This document shows positions 6,685 to 10,747 of a stretch of DNA of 10,747 nucleotides, piece by piece. The stretch comes from Treponema sp. (GTDB taxonomy: Bacteria; Spirochaetota; Spirochaetia; Treponematales; Breznakiellaceae), in contig JAIROE010000135.1 of assembly GCA_031257715.1 (NCBI GenBank), forward strand, positions 1-10,747. Direction: 5' to 3'. A program made the position numbers and the translations under genes. Numbering within the stretch: the stretch's first letter is position 1; each line of letters starts with the position of its first letter. The notes under the pieces were generated by a model that was given only the letters and a program-made list of their open reading frames with translations, did not search any database and was not told where the DNA came from.

Positions 6685-6692
6685 ATCAAATC

Positions 6693-8015
6693 ATGAAAAA
6701 TGCGAGAAAAGCGGGCGTGATCATCATGGCCGTTCTTTTGGTTTCTTTGGCGGTTGGATGCAACAAGGGAGGCGGCGCTGTTTCGGCGCCGGATTCAACC
6801 AAGGACATTGTTTTTTGGGATATGATGTGGGGGCCGGCCAATTCGTATCCGCAGGCAATGCAGGGGTTGATTTCCCGGTTTAATTCTGAAAATGGCGAAA
6901 ACATCCGTGTAACGCTGCAAAGCCTTCCTTGGGATAATTACTATCAGGTTTTTCTTACCGCCGTTACTTCCGGGGTCGCCCCGGATGTTTCAACAGGCGC
7001 TTTCTTGCAGCCCCTTCAATACGCGGAAATGGGAGAAGGCCTGTCGCTTGATCCTGTTGTGGATGCCTGGAGAAGCGAAAACAATCCCATCCTGAATGAA
7101 TATAACGAAGACATATTGAATCTTTTCCGGTATGAAGGAAAGCGCTATGGCCTGCCCTGGAACCTGGATACCCGCCAGATTACCTATCGGACCGATTATT
7201 TTCAGCAGGCCGGTATCACCGCACTACCTGCAACCTGGGCCGAGTTTGAAGCCGTCTGCGCCCGCCTGAAGGCGGCTTTACCGCCTGATGTCTTTCCCTT
7301 TGTATTTCCGGGCGGAGGCGATTACAGCGGCCTGCATCCATTCCTTACGTTTTTGGTTCAAAATGATGTAGGGCCTACCGATGTAGACGGGCAGCCTGAT
7401 TATCTTAATCCCAAGATCACCGAAGTTCTGCAGTTTGTGAACCGCCTGTATGTCAACAATTATATCCCTGAAGGTCTTCCGTCCTACCGTTCGGAGACAG
7501 GCCGGCAGATGTACCAGGCAGGTAAAGTCGCCATGATTCTGGACAATTTGCAGGAATTGCAGGATTTCCCCGATGTTTTTGCAAATAGCGGTATTCTGCC
7601 CCCTGTGGCAGGCCCGAGCGGGACGGCAAAATACTACACTTGGGTGAATGCCATTGAGGCATATTCGCAGACCAAAAACCCCGATGCCTGTATCACTTTT
7701 GTCAAATGGCTTTTGGAAAATGAGCTTCCGCTCTGGACAAGCGGCGGTGCGGCAATGCCTGCCCGGAGCAGCTACAGGGCAGATCCCCAGATTGCCAATG
7801 ATAAATTGAAGAAGCAGGTCAGTGAGCTGGTATTGCCCACGGCGGTTACCCCGGTATATCCGGCAAAAAGCGCTTATATGGCGTTCTCCATTATTGAAGG
7901 GGAAGCAATCCCCATGGTGGGAATGATACGGGCCATGACGCGGAATCCCGATTATCAGGTGATTCAGCGGGAAGTACAGGAGAGCATGCTTAACGCATGG
8001 GAGGAATTCGAGCAA
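6693..8015 (+). CDS. ABC transporter sugar-binding lipoprotein
   Basis: The product has 441 residues, normal for family 1 extracellular solute-binding proteins that capture mono- or oligosaccharides for an importer. The N-terminus has a basic start (MKNARK), a hydrophobic core at residues 8-21 and a lipobox-like LAVGC ending at C23, so it is probably lipid-anchored outside the inner membrane. Alanine at the -3 position is the relaxed form common in spirochaetes. A glycine-rich linker follows, then the typical first strand IVFWDMMWG at 39-47. Aromatic stretches such as LPWDNYYQVF (78-87) and GLPWNLDT are usual for sugar binders. The gene ends with a TGA at 8016-8018, and a GC-rich hairpin follows at once, before the permease genes. 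The ligand is probably the glycoside cleaved by the upstream hydrolase; this is inferred from position only. Confidence 0.92.
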
Positions 8016-8021
8016 TGACAT

Positions 8022-8051
8022 AAAGGAAGGCGGCGGTTGCCGCCTTCCTTT
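8022..8051 (+). terminator. Intercistronic hairpin between binding protein and permeases
   Basis: Thirteen base pairs (8022-8034 with 8039-8051) surround a GGTT loop, only 3 nt after the stop codon. The 3' arm ends in TTTT before AGT. It can act as a partial intrinsic terminator or as a 3' mRNA-stabilising structure, letting the binding protein be made in excess over the membrane subunits. Confidence 0.65.
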
Positions 8052-8086
8052 TAGTAAAACAGGAACTTGACATAAAAGGTATAACA

Positions 8087-8968
8087 ATGGCTCGTTTACA
8101 GAACAACAGGCTCGGTTATCGTTTATTGGTTCCCGCATCAATTCTCATCTTGGCTATAAGCATCTATCCCCTGTGTAGAGGCATACTCCTCGGGTTTATG
8201 CGGTACAGTGTGCGGAGGCCGAATGCGGCGGCTTTTAACGGTCTTGATAATTTTATCAGGATTCTGACCAAAGACAAAGAATTCTACGGTACCTTGGGTT
8301 TTTCTTTTTTATCGACATTGGCTGTTGTTGTTATCGCTTATGTTTTCGGTATGTGTTTTGCCCTTCTGCTCAACAGGGATATTAAATTCAGGGGATTCTT
8401 CAGAGCGTTGATCCTGATCCCCTGGATAATTCCCCCGGTGGTGGCGGCAACCAACTGGTCGTGGTTGTTAAATGATCAGATTGGATTTGTTAACTTTGTC
8501 CTGCGCAAATGGGGCCTTGTCGACAAGCCCATTTTATTTTTGGCAGATCCCGTACTGGCGCGTCTAACGGTTTGTTTTACCGGCGCATGGAAATCATTTC
8601 CTTTTATGATGATTGTCCTTCTGTCCGGCATGCAGGGCATTCCGGATGAGCTGTATGAATCGGCGTCCATTGACGGCGCGGGTTTTTTTCGTTCGTTTCT
8701 GCATATAACGGTGCCCATGCTAAGGCCTGTTACCATGATAAGTACAGTGTTGATGTTTATTTGGACATTCAATAATTTCGAAAATATATATCTTCTGACC
8801 AAAGGCGGTCCTGCGAATGCGACATTCGTCCTGCCGATCCTTTCTTATTACACGGCATTCTTCCGTTCTCAATTGGGATATGCTTCGGCCATATCTACCC
8901 TCATGCTGGTAGTGCTGCTCTTTATGGCCCTTGTCTATATGCGCATCCTTTTGAAGAATTCGAAATAA
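8087..8968 (+). CDS. ABC sugar transporter permease, MalF type
   Basis: The 293-residue integral membrane protein has about six hydrophobic segments, near residues 12-36, 70-95, 105-124, 160-180, 213-232 and 265-288. The cytoplasmic EAA loop is at 190-213 (YESASIDGAG, then an ITVP segment), the contact site for the ATPase subunit. This is the first of the usual MalF/MalG-type pair and forms half of the translocation channel. AAGG at 8076-8079 gives a modest ribosome site for the ATG at 8087, weaker than those of the neighbouring genes and in line with lower output than the binding protein. The next gene starts 9 nt after its stop codon. Confidence 0.92.
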   Translation: MARLQNNRLGYRLLVPASILILAISIYPLCRGILLGFMRYSVRRPNAAAFNGLDNFIRILTKDKEFYGTLGFSFLSTLAVVVIAYVFGMCFALLLNRDIKFRGFFRALILIPWIIPPVVAATNWSWLLNDQIGFVNFVLRKWGLVDKPILFLADPVLARLTVCFTGAWKSFPFMMIVLLSGMQGIPDELYESASIDGAGFFRSFLHITVPMLRPVTMISTVLMFIWTFNNFENIYLLTKGGPANATFVLPILSYYTAFFRSQLGYASAISTLMLVVLLFMALVYMRILLKNSK

Positions 8969-8977
8969 GGAGGGGGC

Positions 8978-9817
8978 ATGAAAAAACTCCGGGTAAGACA
9001 TTACATCAAGGATGGATTGACCTATTTGTGTCTGATTTTGATCATCATCGTTGTTGATCTTCCCTTCTTTCAAATGGTTTCTGTTGCGTTTAAAACCAAG
9101 GCGGAAGTGGTAAATACCACAAGTTTTTTTCCGAAACAGTTCAGCTTGGAGAATATAATCAATGTATGGGTATTTACGGATTTTTCGCGTAATATTTTAA
9201 ACAGCATAATTGTTGCAGCCAGCGCTACGGTATTCTGTATTGTCATTGCCGTTATAGCGGGATATGCGCTCTCCCGGTTCCGGGGCCGGGTATTTTCCAT
9301 GTATTCAATACTGCTCCTGATGCTGCAGCTTTTTCCCAGTATTCTGTTGTTGATACCCTTGTTTGTCATTTTTACCAGTCTGGGTTTGGTGGATAATTTA
9401 CTGGCCTGTGTTCTTGCCTATACGACGACAAACCTCGCCTTTTCCATCTGGATGGTAAAGGGGTTTATGGATTCAATTCCGTTTGATCTGGAAGAAGCCG
9501 GAATGATAGACGGGTGTACGCAATTCACGGCATTTTTGCGTATTGTTGTCCCCATTTCCATGCCGGGTATATCTACCGTCGGTATATTTACATTTATTAA
9601 TTCCTGGGGTGAATATACCCTGGCGTCTATTCTTCTGCGCAGCGATAAAAATGTCACTATGACCGTGGGATTACAGAAATTTGTGCAGCAATTCTCGATG
9701 GATTGGCCTTCAATGATGACCGCTTCTTCCATTGCGACCATTCCCACGATTCTGTTTCTTGTGTTTGCCCAGAAATATTTAATACGGGGAATGTCTGCCG
9801 GAGCGGTTAAGGGCTAG
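8978..9817 (+). CDS. ABC sugar transporter permease, MalG type
   Basis: The 279-residue membrane protein starts with a short basic cytoplasmic tail (MKKLRVRHYIK) and has about six hydrophobic segments, the first at residues 13-36. The EAA loop is at 171-197 (LEEAGMIDGC, followed by IVVPISMPG). The C-terminus GMSAGAVKG is the typical ending of MalG-type permeases. AAGGAGG at 8967-8973 overlaps the stop codon of the preceding gene, which suggests translational coupling. It pairs with the upstream permease to form the channel. No ATP-binding subunit gene lies in the window, so the complex presumably borrows an ATPase encoded elsewhere. Confidence 0.93.
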   Translation: MKKLRVRHYIKDGLTYLCLILIIIVVDLPFFQMVSVAFKTKAEVVNTTSFFPKQFSLENIINVWVFTDFSRNILNSIIVAASATVFCIVIAVIAGYALSRFRGRVFSMYSILLLMLQLFPSILLLIPLFVIFTSLGLVDNLLACVLAYTTTNLAFSIWMVKGFMDSIPFDLEEAGMIDGCTQFTAFLRIVVPISMPGISTVGIFTFINSWGEYTLASILLRSDKNVTMTVGLQKFVQQFSMDWPSMMTASSIATIPTILFLVFAQKYLIRGMSAGAVKG

Positions 9818-9821
9818 TGTA

Positions 9822-10747
9822 ATGACCGGTATTCATGTTGATTTGGGCGGAACCCGCATAAAAATATCGCTGATCAAAGATGGTAAAATACTTGACGGCG
9901 CCATGATCAGCGCCGGTCCAAAGTCTGAATTCAGATCGGAACTGCCCGAAATTGTTGAAAACATCCGGCGTTTGTCCCGTATGGAAAAACCTGCCGGCCT
10001 TGGTTTTGCGTTTCCGGGAATCGTGAATCCTGTAACAAAACGTTTTGTTGCTGTTAACGGTAAATATACCGATGCGCCGGGTTTTGATGCCGGTGCATGG
10101 GCGCGGGAGCAGTTTGATCTGCCGCTTGTTCTTGACAATGACGCCAACGCCGCGCTGCTTGGCGAGGTGCATTATGGCTGCGCCAAAGGCGCTTCCAATG
10201 CAGTTATATTGATTCTGGGTACCGGAGTCGGGGCCGCCGCAATGATCCACGGCAGGCTTGTCAGAGGAGTACATTTTCAGGCCGGATGCATAGGCGGGCA
10301 TTTTTGCGTGGGCGGTGTGAAGACGGGCAGACAGTGTAACTGCGGCAGCAGGGGATGTACGGAAGCCTACGGAAGTTCCTGGGCAATGGCAACGGCAGTC
10401 CGGAAAGATCCCCTGTTTGAAAAGAGCGGGCTTTCATCGGAAGCGGTTATAGATTTCAGGGTCCTTGAAAAATGGGAAAAATCAGGCGATCCTCTTGCAT
10501 TTAAGGTGATTGAACAGTGCGTCGACAGCTGGAGCGCCTGCGCCATAACGCATGTTCACGCCTATGATCCTGAAGTTGTTATATTAAGCGGCGGCGTTAT
10601 CCGCTATGGCGAACGTATTATCCGGCCCATCAGGGATAACATATACTCATACGCATGGACGCCTTGGGGGAATCCCGATATAAAGGTTTCCGAAAACCCG
10701 GAGTCTTCTGTGGTTTTGGGCCTGCACTATTTATTGGAAAATGGCAT
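9822..10747 (+). CDS. ROK-family sugar kinase/regulator, 3' end outside window
   Basis: Translation from the ATG at 9822 is open for 308 codons to the window edge, close to the usual ROK length, so only a short C-terminal part is missing. The ATP phosphate motif VDLGGTRIK is at residues 6-14. LDNDANAA at 104-111 carries the probable catalytic D107, and GTGVG at 133-137 is the second phosphate motif. The ROK zinc site is present as H160 with C172, C174 and C179, followed by E181. There is no DNA-binding N-terminal domain, so it is a kinase rather than a repressor. At 154-160 the protein reads AGCIGGH where classic members have Glu in the ExGH motif. It begins 4 nt after the permease stop, with AAGGG at 9809-9813, so it is very probably co-transcribed. 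It likely phosphorylates a hexose released from the imported glycoside. Confidence 0.88.
   Translation, partial: MTGIHVDLGGTRIKISLIKDGKILDGAMISAGPKSEFRSELPEIVENIRRLSRMEKPAGLGFAFPGIVNPVTKRFVAVNGKYTDAPGFDAGAWAREQFDLPLVLDNDANAALLGEVHYGCAKGASNAVILILGTGVGAAAMIHGRLVRGVHFQAGCIGGHFCVGGVKTGRQCNCGSRGCTEAYGSSWAMATAVRKDPLFEKSGLSSEAVIDFRVLEKWEKSGDPLAFKVIEQCVDSWSACAITHVHAYDPEVVILSGGVIRYGERIIRPIRDNIYSYAWTPWGNPDIKVSENPESSVVLGLHYLLENG

Noticed and set aside
8067..8085. TTGACA followed by TATAAC as a promoter for the permease genes
   Set aside because: The boxes are only 7 nt apart, too close for a sigma-70 promoter, and no suitable -10 lies at 16-18 nt.

Overview
The window reads as a carbohydrate-utilisation region of a bacterium with strong Shine-Dalgarno use and tight gene packing. 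The lipoprotein signal on the binding protein has a relaxed, alanine-containing lipobox. Together with the gene mix (sugar ABC transporter without its own ATPase, FucI-type isomerase, FGGY and ROK kinases), this fits a gut-type spirochaete such as a termite-gut Treponema. That assignment is inference from general features, not from a marker gene. All nine protein genes are on the plus strand. No rRNA, tRNA, CRISPR array, transposase or phage gene was seen.

Region 1 (about 70-4061) begins with a candidate promoter and a palindromic possible operator. Three closely packed genes follow, with gaps of 13 and 16 nt: an L-fucose/L-arabinose isomerase-family protein, an FGGY-family sugar kinase and a Gfo/Idh/MocA NAD(P)-dependent oxidoreductase. 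This is an intracellular isomerise-phosphorylate-oxidise set whose exact sugar cannot be read from sequence.

Region 2 (4061-5528) holds an unusually structured 139-bp spacer with three hairpins bounded by an 8-bp inverted repeat. It is followed by a zinc-dependent medium-chain alcohol/polyol dehydrogenase and then a 264-bp gene-free stretch with two more hairpins. The clearest promoter in the window (consensus -35 and near-consensus -10) lies at the end of that stretch.

Region 3 (5529-10747) looks like a second transcription unit. It encodes a cytoplasmic GH5-like (clan GH-A) glycoside hydrolase, a lipoprotein sugar-binding protein, two MalF/MalG-type permeases and a ROK sugar kinase/regulator that runs off the right edge. 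A three-palindrome spacer precedes the binding-protein gene. A GC-rich hairpin sits between the binding-protein and permease genes, the usual arrangement for making more binding protein than permease.

The joint picture is import of a short glycoside, cleavage in the cytoplasm by the glycoside hydrolase, and channelling of the released sugar through isomerase, kinases and dehydrogenases. The first half is visibly more GC-rich in codon third positions than the second half, so the two units may have different histories even though their functions fit together.
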